From: Acidobacteriota bacterium
Lineage (GTDB): Bacteria; Acidobacteriota; Terriglobia; Terriglobales; Acidobacteriaceae
Assembly: GCA_021813745.1 (NCBI GenBank)
Contig: JAKAJO010000025.1
Coordinates: 1-64,000, forward strand
Length of the DNA: 64,000 bases
Direction of reading: 5' to 3'
In this document: piece by piece, positions 44,320-52,134 of the stretch
Layout of the letters: every line of letters begins with the position of its first letter
How positions within the stretch are numbered: position 1 is the stretch's first letter
The notes under the pieces: generated by a model
The model's input: the letters and a program-made list of their open reading frames with translations, nothing else
Told to the model about the DNA's origin: nothing
Databases searched by the model: none
Made by a program: the position numbers and the translations under genes

Positions 44320-44889
44320 ATGCCACCAAGAGATCGCGTCAATCAAAAACTGACGTGGGACTGGGCATTTTCAACCGGTGACCCGGCTTTGGATGTCCGG
44401 CTTGAGGACGCCGCGCAGGCAGCCTGGCCTTACGCGCGGGTGTGTGCCTGGACTTACCTCAGCGATGGCGACGCGGCACACGACCTGATGGACCATGCCC
44501 TTCAAAATGCGGCGCACTACGCCTCTCGTCATCCTGGCCGCCCAACGGAGAAGCTCACCGCGCGCATCAAGGGTGTCATCCGGCGGCGGGCAAAGCAGCT
44601 TGCCGCGAAGAAGGGGCGCGAACTCTCATCCGGCTCTCTGGCGGATCTGGAGCAATTTCTTACCCGCGAACCGGAGGCGGAGCAGCGGGTCTACGCCAAC
44701 GAGCTGCTCGAACGCCTCTCGCCTTTCGCACAATCCATCGTAAAGTGGCGCTGGCTCGGCTACTCCTGGAGGGAGATTGCAGGGCATTTGGAGATGGACC
44801 ACACCACGGTTCGCCGTGCATACTTCCGGGAGATAGAGTCCCTGCTGCTCCGTCTCTCCCAGTCTGGAGACCTGCTCAAATGCGATTGA
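44320..44889 (+). CDS. Sigma-70-like transcription factor
   Basis: The 189-residue protein has a helical N-terminal half (ALDVRLEDAAQAAWPYARVC) and a sigma region-4 helix-turn-helix at about 140-180 (FAQSIVKWRWLGYSWREIAG and HLEMDHTTVRRAYFREIESL). Region 2 motifs are weak, so it is an atypical ECF-like sigma factor or a DNA-binding relative. Its last 10 nt overlap a gene with an anti-sigma layout. The pair precedes several unknown genes of the element, which they might control. Confidence 0.7.
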   Translation: MPPRDRVNQKLTWDWAFSTGDPALDVRLEDAAQAAWPYARVCAWTYLSDGDAAHDLMDHALQNAAHYASRHPGRPTEKLTARIKGVIRRRAKQLAAKKGRELSSGSLADLEQFLTREPEAEQRVYANELLERLSPFAQSIVKWRWLGYSWREIAGHLEMDHTTVRRAYFREIESLLLRLSQSGDLLKCD

Positions 44890-45581
44890 GTTGGCGCCTC
44901 TCCTCACGCTCTGAGGATCGATTTGAAACATGGATTGCGCAGCGCCACCAGGAGCGGGTGCTCACTGGGGAGACGACGGCTGTCGGCCCCTGCCCCGACC
45001 AAGCCTTTCTCCGGGATCTGGCCCGTAGGTCCAAACGGATCACACTGTCAGACCCGCGTGTCGATCATGCCGCAAGCTGTCCCGAGTGCATGAAGCGGCT
45101 GCTGGCGTTCCGCAATGTTGACCGCTCGCGCCGACGGAAGCTGACAGCAGCAGCCGCTTTCGCCGCGTGCTTGCTGGTTGCCGCCGTCTTCGTTTCCGTG
45201 ACAGAGTACCGGGCACCCAGGAAGCAGTCCGCGGCCAACGCGGCCGTAGCTTCCGTCACTGTAGACCTCTTTGATGCTGGCACGATTCGAGGCGAACAGC
45301 CCGGCGCGCTGCAGTCGGTATTGCTGCCTGCTTCCGTGGTAAAGGTGACGGTCATCCTGCCCCGCTTCAGCCCGGCAGGACAATACGCGGTGGCCGTCAC
45401 GCAAGATCAGAACGGAAACGGGGTTGTGGCCCAGGGCGGGGCCGCGGCAACCAGCAACGGAGACCATGTAACGGTATCTGTAGAGCTGGATTTGCGGAAG
45501 GCCAAGGCGGGGGCGTATTTCCTGGCCACGATCCACGAACAGGATCAGGCGTCCTATTACTACCCGCTCCGGATCAAGTAG
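44880..45581 (+). CDS. Anti-sigma-like membrane protein with HxxxCxxC motif
   Basis: The 233-residue protein starts MRLSWRLSSRSEDRFETWI inside the end of the sigma gene. Residues 62-72 contain DHAASCPECMK, giving the His-x3-Cys-x2-Cys zinc motif of ZAS anti-sigma factors. One membrane span follows (LTAAAAFAACLLVAAVFVSV) and then a beta-rich extracytoplasmic part (VKVTVILPRFSPAGQYAVAV). It likely holds the sigma-like protein in check until a signal reaches the outer domain. Its role is inferred from motif, topology and overlap. Confidence 0.72.
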   Translation: MRLSWRLSSRSEDRFETWIAQRHQERVLTGETTAVGPCPDQAFLRDLARRSKRITLSDPRVDHAASCPECMKRLLAFRNVDRSRRRKLTAAAAFAACLLVAAVFVSVTEYRAPRKQSAANAAVASVTVDLFDAGTIRGEQPGALQSVLLPASVVKVTVILPRFSPAGQYAVAVTQDQNGNGVVAQGGAAATSNGDHVTVSVELDLRKAKAGAYFLATIHEQDQASYYYPLRIK

Positions 45582-45940
45582 AGAGTCACCCTCGTTAGCG
45601 CAATTCTCTCCTCTGCGACAGGCTAAGGGTGGCTGAAAACTGGGCTCCATGAGTGGTAGGGCCTGAATGCGACAATTGACAGTACTGAGTATGAAGGTTC
45701 ATAGAACCTTACTGGGTTAAATGGGAGCTGATTTCAGCTTGTCGGCCAGATATGACCCTTCTGGCACACCTCACGCCCTTGAAGTTAGCGTTAGGTTTTC
45801 CACCTTCTTCGGAGCGAGTCCATCATCACCTACGGGTAGAACGCACCGAGCGTCTAAACCGCGCTCATGGCATGTATTATGGTGGCAGCTTTCGGGAGAT
45901 GAAATGAAAAGCAACAGCCCTTGAAAGAAGGGAGTGGGAC
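45582..45940. other. Intergenic region with a perfect inverted repeat
   Basis: No gene is supported here. AAGGTTC-ata-GAACCTT at 45694-45710 is a perfect 7-bp inverted repeat that could be an operator or short hairpin. A ribosome binding site (aagggag) leads into the gene at 45941. A short frame at 45721-45924 has no protein-like features. Confidence 0.4.
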
Positions 45941-47239
45941 ATGATCAGCTTTTCGAGGGTCATCGGCTTGGTCACAAGGTGGGTGTTGGCTGCACTGGCC
46001 GCATGGTGGTTCTTCTGGTTCATCACCCTTATTGGGGAGTCTTCGGACAAGGCACAGGAACTTGCTGGGATGGCGATTGCCAAAGCTGTTATCTGTGGCG
46101 CCGTGGCAGGGATATGGTTTTATAGAGCGAACCAGGCAAAAGCCGCAGAGACCCTGAAACTCATCCACACTATCTCTACCGCAAAGGCATCATCAATCGA
46201 GCCTGGGAGCAGCGAGCCCGATAACCGGTCAGAGGCAGATTCCACGGACATGGACAAGTCAGGCCAGGCAGACGCTCATGGTCAGAACATCCTTTCACCA
46301 CACATTCAGACATCAGCGGCAATCTCGCTGGAACCTTCTTGCAAATACCAGGAGACCACGAGTATCGTCTGCTGTGAATGTGGCAAGGAATCAGCAGATG
46401 AATTCAGATTCTGCCCATACTGTGGCAAGGCGTTCCCTGCGAAATCGCCGGCAGTTCAATCACAAGGCCCTTCATTGCAAACCCGGCTAGTCCCGGAAGT
46501 CGCTGAGAGAGAACCTACGCAAACAGCAGACGTTCCGAGCAATGGATCGAACGAGATCGGCACCTACGTTTTTGGCGCATTTTCAGCGATCTCAGTGGTT
46601 GTATCCATCACAAAAGGCATTGTCCCGATCTACCTTGTCGAGGCCGCCATTTGGGCCGGCTGCGCGTGGTACTGGCATCGCAGGAACAAGCATAGCGAGC
46701 TTGCCAAGGCCATCGTCGTTGTCTTGGCTGTTTTGATCGCCATCGGCGAGGTTATTCACATAGCTTCCCAGGCCAATCCGAAGGCTACTGCGCCTACGGT
46801 CAGCGATCCCTTCGCTGCGTACGGAGGTCATGAGGTCGCACCTGCTGAAGCGTCGGTTGCTTCCCATGTTGCAAACGTCGAAGAGCAGGCGGTAGCACTC
46901 TTTAATCAGAAGCAATACAAGGAAGCGAGGCCACTTTTCGAACAGTCCTGTAATGGTACGGACGAAAACGGATTCAAATATGCCGGGTTTGACGGGGAGA
47001 TGAAAGCTTGCAACTACCTTGGCTTTCTCTATGCCAAAGGCCTCGGAGGCCCCCGCGATAGAAGCAAGGCGCAGGACCTCTATCAGAGAGCCTGCGATCA
47101 TGGAGTATTGTCCAGCTGTGCCAGCCTCGGCTCACTGTATCAGGACGCAGGAAATAGCGATGATGCAAGCAAGTATTTCAGCAAAGCCTGCCAAGGCGGA
47201 GTAACCGAAGCCTGCAGCTTGCTGCGTGGCGTCAAGTAA
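45941..47239 (+). CDS. Membrane protein with zinc ribbon and Sel1-like repeats
   Basis: The 432-residue protein is a mosaic: two membrane spans at about 13-32 and 43-61, a linker, a zinc ribbon with Cys145/148 (CCECGKES) and Cys158/161 (FCPYCGKAF), two more spans near 212-247, and a C-terminal Sel1/TPR-like stretch with regularly spaced cysteines (EARPLFEQSCNG, YLGFLYAKGLGGPRDRSKAQ, LYQRACDHGVLSSCASLGSL). Sel1 repeats mediate protein contacts. I know no characterised protein with this order. It follows the sigma/anti-sigma pair and precedes another unknown gene on the same strand. Confidence 0.65.
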   Translation: MISFSRVIGLVTRWVLAALAAWWFFWFITLIGESSDKAQELAGMAIAKAVICGAVAGIWFYRANQAKAAETLKLIHTISTAKASSIEPGSSEPDNRSEADSTDMDKSGQADAHGQNILSPHIQTSAAISLEPSCKYQETTSIVCCECGKESADEFRFCPYCGKAFPAKSPAVQSQGPSLQTRLVPEVAEREPTQTADVPSNGSNEIGTYVFGAFSAISVVVSITKGIVPIYLVEAAIWAGCAWYWHRRNKHSELAKAIVVVLAVLIAIGEVIHIASQANPKATAPTVSDPFAAYGGHEVAPAEASVASHVANVEEQAVALFNQKQYKEARPLFEQSCNGTDENGFKYAGFDGEMKACNYLGFLYAKGLGGPRDRSKAQDLYQRACDHGVLSSCASLGSLYQDAGNSDDASKYFSKACQGGVTEACSLLRGVK

Positions 47240-47317
47240 TTCGGGGGAAACGGAAAAAAGGTCCGACAGGCGTCGGGTATATGGTGTCCTCGTTAACAGG
47301 ATGCACAGGAGGAGGAA

Positions 47318-48598
47318 GTGAAGGCTGGAACGATAGTAGTTTGGGCGCTGGTCGCATTCACGGCAAAAGTGCAGTTGATGGCGCAACAGGGTGAGGGTCC
47401 CATCCTGCACCCGAAGACAACTTCAACGAACTCCTCAGGAAATGCCCAAGCCGTTTGCAAGTTCATAAGCGAACACATGCAATCGGCGCTGCCTCAGTCC
47501 CCGGCTCTCTGTTCGGCAGCGCAGGAGGTAACGGGAGAATACGAGATCAATGTCTTCTCTCCGAATGACGTGTTTGAAAGTAGCATGCGCAGGGCTTGGT
47601 CATCTGCGTTGTTCCAAACTCTGGAAGCACTCGTGGCGGAGAAGTCGCTCAAAGGGGCGTGCTCGCTGGAGGAGCCTGTCTGTTTTGTGAGCGTTTCGGA
47701 CTCCCACCTAACGAACGAAGGGATTCGCTACAGGCTATTTCTCTCAAAGAAAGACGTGGACGCTCTGAAGACTCTGGTCGAAGCATTTCATGGCACCGAG
47801 TTTTCCGACCCGTGGTACTTTGCCTGGTGGAAAAACTTGATGATTTCCAAGGAATCGGAACGTCCTCGGTCGAAAGGGAATGCAGAGTTAATTGCGAGAG
47901 GCGCTTGTGAAGACTACATTCAGGCCAACTCCATAGTTGCAAGTCTGCGAAACCAGAAGCCACCTTCTTGCTCGGTATTACTCGCTACAGATAAATCTAT
48001 ATACATTGAAATTGACACTTCTTACAGAGCGAGGTGGGCCGTTGAAGAAGACTTTCAGGATATTGTGGGAGCATTGATCTCCAATGTTTACGCAGACCTG
48101 CCGAAGACTATTGGTAGGGCTTTCGACCCTACCGGCTACGACGGACAGGTCGTAGTCAAATCCCCCTGGACGAATTCATCTGATGGCCCTCAAGAACGGG
48201 ATTTCTTCACGATTTCGGTTCGCGATTTGGAGTTCCTCTATGATGAGATTACGTCTGGTGCGAGAAGCGAAGCGGATACTCACACGCTCTTGCTAAGTCG
48301 CTATCGCCACGAAGGGCAGACAACTTTGGCTAGCTTGTTGCGCTCGGATCAAGAAGGCAGTCTCGTCTTCCGGGATACAGCAGTTGTCACAATCAAGTCT
48401 AGTCAAGGCAATGCAGCTACTGTGCAAACAACTGACGGGGCGGAATGGCGGGCGTCTGAACAGAATTTAATTCGATGCGGCGTGTATCCCGGAAAGGAAA
48501 TAGAAGTATGGGCTATACCCGATAAGCCGACAACTATCTCTGTTGATAATGCGGGAACAAACTGCCGTCTTGATGTCAGTTTCGTGAGGGGTTGGTGA
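47318..48598 (+). CDS. Secreted protein of unknown function
   Basis: The frame starts at GTG 47318 directly after AGGAGGAGG, a strong ribosome site. The 426-residue product begins with a probable signal peptide (KAGTIVVWALVAFTAKVQLM) and a mature part with CKFISEHMQSALPQSPALC. I see no known domain; the C-terminal part (LASLLRSDQEGSLVFRDTAV) resembles a small beta-barrel only vaguely. It sits 78 bp after the zinc-ribbon membrane protein and 57 bp before the FRG-domain gene, so the three may form one transcription unit. Confidence 0.6.
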   Translation: MKAGTIVVWALVAFTAKVQLMAQQGEGPILHPKTTSTNSSGNAQAVCKFISEHMQSALPQSPALCSAAQEVTGEYEINVFSPNDVFESSMRRAWSSALFQTLEALVAEKSLKGACSLEEPVCFVSVSDSHLTNEGIRYRLFLSKKDVDALKTLVEAFHGTEFSDPWYFAWWKNLMISKESERPRSKGNAELIARGACEDYIQANSIVASLRNQKPPSCSVLLATDKSIYIEIDTSYRARWAVEEDFQDIVGALISNVYADLPKTIGRAFDPTGYDGQVVVKSPWTNSSDGPQERDFFTISVRDLEFLYDEITSGARSEADTHTLLLSRYRHEGQTTLASLLRSDQEGSLVFRDTAVVTIKSSQGNAATVQTTDGAEWRASEQNLIRCGVYPGKEIEVWAIPDKPTTISVDNAGTNCRLDVSFVRGW

Positions 48599-48655
48599 AT
48601 CTAGTCAAGTGTTCACACCAACTCGACGAGAATGCACTATCCGAGGGGATCAATC

Positions 48656-49483
48656 ATGCCAGCTGACCAATCTGAGATCACCTCCCTGGCGTCACTGGAA
48701 ATGGCCTTGGAAAAGTTGAACCTCGCTTTCGACGGAGAAGCGATGTGGTGGCGCGGACATGCCGACGCGGTGAATTGGGTGCTGAGGCCGTCTGTATTCC
48801 GTAAAAGGCGGAATGGCCAGCCCTATAATGAAAACGCTCTGATCAACAACTTCCAAATGCGTGCGTATGGAAGACTTGGTCATCGGCCTAGGCCATGTTC
48901 GGACCTCGAATGGTTGTTTCTAGCACAGCACTACGGGCTTCCAACCAGACTGCTTGATTGGACGGAGAGCCCGCTTGTCGCACTGTACTTCGCGGTGTCC
49001 GAGGAATATTGCCGAGGCGCACTGAGAGATTGCAACGCCTGTCTCTGGGCAGTTTCGCCCCGCGAGTTGAATAAAGCGAATTCAAACCGGTCCGACCCGG
49101 CTAATGCGCAGGTTGGGCTAATCAACCCCGAGAATTCAGTAGTGCAAGCGATGGCAATGAAGGCGTTTGGTTGGAAGGATGAGGATGTTTCGAGGCGAAC
49201 CGGGCAGAACCCTTACGCGCTGCCACAGGTCGTGGCGTTAGAGACTTTTGAGATAGACGAGAGGATCGTTGCGCAATCCGGACGTTTTACGCTCCATTCA
49301 TGTGAGCAAGCAATCGAGAGCCTTGGTGATAAAGAGCAGTACCTTCGTAAATTTCTGATCCCCGCCGGCTCGAAGCCGACGATTCGGCAGAAGCTAGAAG
49401 ACCTTGGAATTCAAAGATGGAGCCTTTTCCCCGACTTGCAGGCGCTTGCCGCCGGCCTAAAAGACCATGAGTTCACCAACTAA
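48656..49483 (+). CDS. FRG-domain protein
   Basis: The 275-residue protein carries the FRG signature (F/W-R-G): AMWWRGHADAVNWVLRPSVF near the N-terminus and the core FLAQHYGLPTRLLDWTESPL with VALYFAV at about residues 85-110. FRG-domain proteins are frequent in prophages and defence islands and are thought to act as toxins or nucleotide-modifying enzymes, but their activity is not settled. Start 48656 has GAGGGG 7 nt upstream. The last third (VVALETFEIDERIVAQSGRF, LIPAGSKPTIRQKLEDLGIQ) is typical of the family. Confidence 0.85.
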   Translation: MPADQSEITSLASLEMALEKLNLAFDGEAMWWRGHADAVNWVLRPSVFRKRRNGQPYNENALINNFQMRAYGRLGHRPRPCSDLEWLFLAQHYGLPTRLLDWTESPLVALYFAVSEEYCRGALRDCNACLWAVSPRELNKANSNRSDPANAQVGLINPENSVVQAMAMKAFGWKDEDVSRRTGQNPYALPQVVALETFEIDERIVAQSGRFTLHSCEQAIESLGDKEQYLRKFLIPAGSKPTIRQKLEDLGIQRWSLFPDLQALAAGLKDHEFTN

Positions 49484-49768
49484 ATCGGCGCAGCAGAGAG
49501 TAAGCAATCAGAAAAGGTCTTGGCCTGCGGCATTCATGATCCGATTGTAGGCATGCAGACGTTTAGGCGGCGGTGTGAGACGTTGCAGGGTGAGGGCGGC
49601 ACTCTGAGACTGCGTCCTAGTCCGTGACAACCCGGACGATTTCGATTCCTGTTAGTACGTCTTGCCAAGAAGTATCCAAAAGATTGGCTTACGCAAGCGC
49701 ACGCAAACACAGGCCTGGTCCACGCAGTTTCATGGGTCTGAGGTATTCACCTGCGATCTGCTTTGAAC
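49484..49768. other. Intergenic region, nothing recognised
   Basis: The 285 bp between the convergent FRG gene and the small secreted-protein gene show no gene, repeat or hairpin that I can support. Confidence 0.4.
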
Positions 49769-50035
49769 CTACTCGGTGCTACACGTAGCAGTTATTACGA
49801 CCGTACAAGTAACCGAGCCTGGGCCAGCCATGTGGCAATCGTCCGTCGTCACTTGTGGGCTCAAGATGTGGCCGTTTGAACATGCATTCTGCAAGTTGTC
49901 TTTCGCCTGTTCTAGTGCTTCGGAGCGCGCCCGCGATTGGTCCGCATCAGTGGCCGATCCCCTGCCGTGGACGTATCGTTCGCTTGCGGAGGCTGCAAGA
50001 CCCAGAAGCAATACGGCGAAGAGCGTCTTTGTCAT
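49769..50035 (-). CDS. Small secreted protein
   Basis: The 88-residue product opens with a clean signal peptide (MTKTLFAVLLLGLAASAS) and has AAGGAG 6 nt before its ATG. The mature ~70 residues contain four cysteines (ACSNGHI, DDCHMA, TCTVVITATCST), possibly two disulfides. No family is recognised. It stands alone on this strand, which leaves its partners unclear. Confidence 0.62.
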   Translation of the reverse strand: MTKTLFAVLLLGLAASASERYVHGRGSATDADQSRARSEALEQAKDNLQNACSNGHILSPQVTTDDCHMAGPGSVTCTVVITATCSTE

Positions 50036-50799
50036 AGATTCTCCTTACTCATGCGTGTCCCTCGACTGCCCGATGTTTTGTACCAGATTGCATGTCAGTT
50101 TAACACCACTCCAAGAAACAACGGTGGTTGTAGTCAATGCACTCACAAAAAGGGGCTCCGGGGAAGAGCTGCTCGGTTCAAGCCTCCAGCCCGTACGGTG
50201 TTCCCGCAAACTCCCGGATGTCGGTGGTGGTGCTGTGCTGGCGCTGGTGCTGCTGATGTGTTCCTCCGAGGCGAAATACCTGGATGGTGAAGTTGGGTGG
50301 CGGTGCTGTCTGCCTCAATCGGCGCGATTGGCTGAGGCGGTGGAAGCGTTGCCTGAAGTGGCGGAAGCGGTAGGGGGAATCCCAGCACTTCAATCGGCAC
50401 TTACGCGGTTACCGTGACCGGCACCTGCACACCAACTAGCGCGTCGAGCCCGATCACGGCGACGGTTGGTACAGTCACACTGGCGATGAACTGACCGGCA
50501 CGACAGGATGAAAAGCTGCGAGCGGCGAGGGACAGACTAGGCTCCTCGCTGTTTGTATTAGTGTCGGCTCGGCGCCTCCCAAATACACCTGTTTCTGGAA
50601 GGGCACGATCAGCCGATTCCGGTGACGCAGAGTGAGGTGTTTACAACGGCCGATTCCAGCAGGTCTTTTGGAACCTGCTGATCGGGCTGCCATAATACAA
50701 CCTCAAAACTCTCGGAGAGAAGTTGCACAAGGAAAACTCAAGGGTATTGAAACCGATAATTCGGTGCCAACCTCAATGAGCACATAATCGCCGAGTCGC
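50036..50799. other. Gap with gene debris
   Basis: No intact gene is visible in these ~760 bp. One translated stretch at 50384-50494 matches the end of an Ig-like surface protein (listed separately). The remaining frames are short and of low complexity on the minus strand (Pro/His-rich). Confidence 0.4.
50384..50494 (+). pseudogene. C-terminal fragment of an Ig-like repeat surface protein
   Basis: One frame reads IGTYAVTVTGTCTPTSASSP and continues ITATVGTVTLAMN to a stop. The pattern GTYxVTVTGT...T.T.T..VTL.. is the last strand set of bacterial Ig-like (BACON/Big-type) domains common in acidobacterial surface proteins. Nothing upstream supports a complete gene, so it is a remnant. Confidence 0.35.
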
Positions 50800-52134
50800 T
50801 CATGACAACCTGGCACTCACGTTCTCTTGAGCATCCATTCCGGTTGTGGCTGCATGTTGAAAGCTTTGTTTGCGAAGAAATTCGATGGTGTGTTTTAGTT
50901 GAACGTCCGTACCTCCCCGACGTTCGCGCCAATCGAATTCAGCCAACTCGTCTGGCGCGATGGGCGTTCCCTCCAGCACCAGCCCTTTCCATGTGTAATA
51001 GGCTCCGGTAGGCAGCGCCAGACGAAACCCACCTCCGACTTTGACTGAGGTTGCCGCAAGCAGCCGTCCGGCAGTCTTCTCTCCGACTATGGTAGCGAGG
51101 TTGTTCTCTCGCGCGAACGCAACGATCATTTCGGCGGCACTGGCAGTGTGGCGGTTAACAAGCAAAACGATTCGTCCGTGAAAGGGTTTGCTTCCAAGAC
51201 CTTCGGTTTGTAGCACGATAGGCTTCTTTGTCATCATTGCCGGGGCAAACCGCAATGCGAGCAACCAGAGAGCCTTCTTTGACGAAGGAATGCGGGAGAA
51301 TCGTCGAAAGCTCTGCTTCTCTGATTCCAGATTGACTGTGACTCTACGCCTGTCGAGGGCGAACCCGACGGGTATTTTGCCCGGCGTGAGCAGGCTCATG
51401 ACGCGAAGTGCGCCGATTCCGCCTCCGGTGTTTCCACGCAGGTCGATGATCAGGCGATCGACTGCGCCCAGTTTCTCCACGGCGCTGGAAATCTTGTTCG
51501 CTACTTCAACCCCAATCATGCCAGGGAACATCGCAATCTTCAGGTATCCGACCCCGCCGTCGAGTTGGCGCGCCTCAACCAGCTTAGGCTCGATGAAGTG
51601 TAGCTTCTTTCCCTTGGGACGCGCCACATCCACGGCAACGGTGCGCCGCCGGTCTTCCCTGCCGACAATCTGCACGCTAGTCTGCTTGCCCATCGGGAAG
51701 ACCGGATGCTCAGGCGGCGCGATTTCACGACCATCGACGCTGAGGAGAATGTCGCCGGGTTCAATTCCAGCTATCGATGCCGCACCACCGGCATGAACGT
51801 CCTGAAAGATCCAACGGCTTCCATAGGGCGTCTCGTCGGCAAGGTACGTGGCACTGAGAGCGGCGCGACTCGATGCCCGGCGCGCGCTGCCGTGAAAGAA
51901 GCCCAGATGCGAAGTGTGCAAATCTGCCAACAGATCGCTCATGGCCCCTTCGAAGACGTCCGCCGTATCCGCGCCCTCGATCACAGGCCGGTGCCGCTCG
52001 ACAGCAGCCTGCCAGTTGGCATCCAGCTTTTCAGGCGCATAGAAGCGCTTTCTCAGCGTGGCGAGAACTTTGTCGAGAATGGCGCGGCGATTCTGAAGCG
52101 AAAGTTGGATGGCCGGTATGGCGTCTTTTGTCAT
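50800..52134 (-). CDS. S41-family peptidase with PDZ domain
   Basis: The protein has 444 residues. A helical N-terminal part (about 1-80) is followed by a PDZ-like domain at about 95-165 (SRWIFQDVHAGGAASIAGIE and PGDILLSVDG), then the S41 catalytic core. The core has LIIDLRGNTGGGIGALRVMS, the nucleophile Ser332 in NRHTASAAEMIVAFA and the base Lys353 in VGEKTAGRLL. S41 (C-terminal processing / tail-specific) peptidases usually act outside the cytoplasm, but no signal peptide is seen here. The start overlaps the stop of the upstream CHAT gene by 4 nt, so the two are coupled. Confidence 0.85.
   Translation of the reverse strand: MTKDAIPAIQLSLQNRRAILDKVLATLRKRFYAPEKLDANWQAAVERHRPVIEGADTADVFEGAMSDLLADLHTSHLGFFHGSARRASSRAALSATYLADETPYGSRWIFQDVHAGGAASIAGIEPGDILLSVDGREIAPPEHPVFPMGKQTSVQIVGREDRRRTVAVDVARPKGKKLHFIEPKLVEARQLDGGVGYLKIAMFPGMIGVEVANKISSAVEKLGAVDRLIIDLRGNTGGGIGALRVMSLLTPGKIPVGFALDRRRVTVNLESEKQSFRRFSRIPSSKKALWLLALRFAPAMMTKKPIVLQTEGLGSKPFHGRIVLLVNRHTASAAEMIVAFARENNLATIVGEKTAGRLLAATSVKVGGGFRLALPTGAYYTWKGLVLEGTPIAPDELAEFDWRERRGGTDVQLKHTIEFLRKQSFQHAATTGMDAQENVSARLS

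Noticed and set aside
50143..50400. Pro/His-rich minus-strand frame
   Set aside because: Low complexity, no ribosome site, and overlaps the remnant of an Ig-like protein on the other strand.
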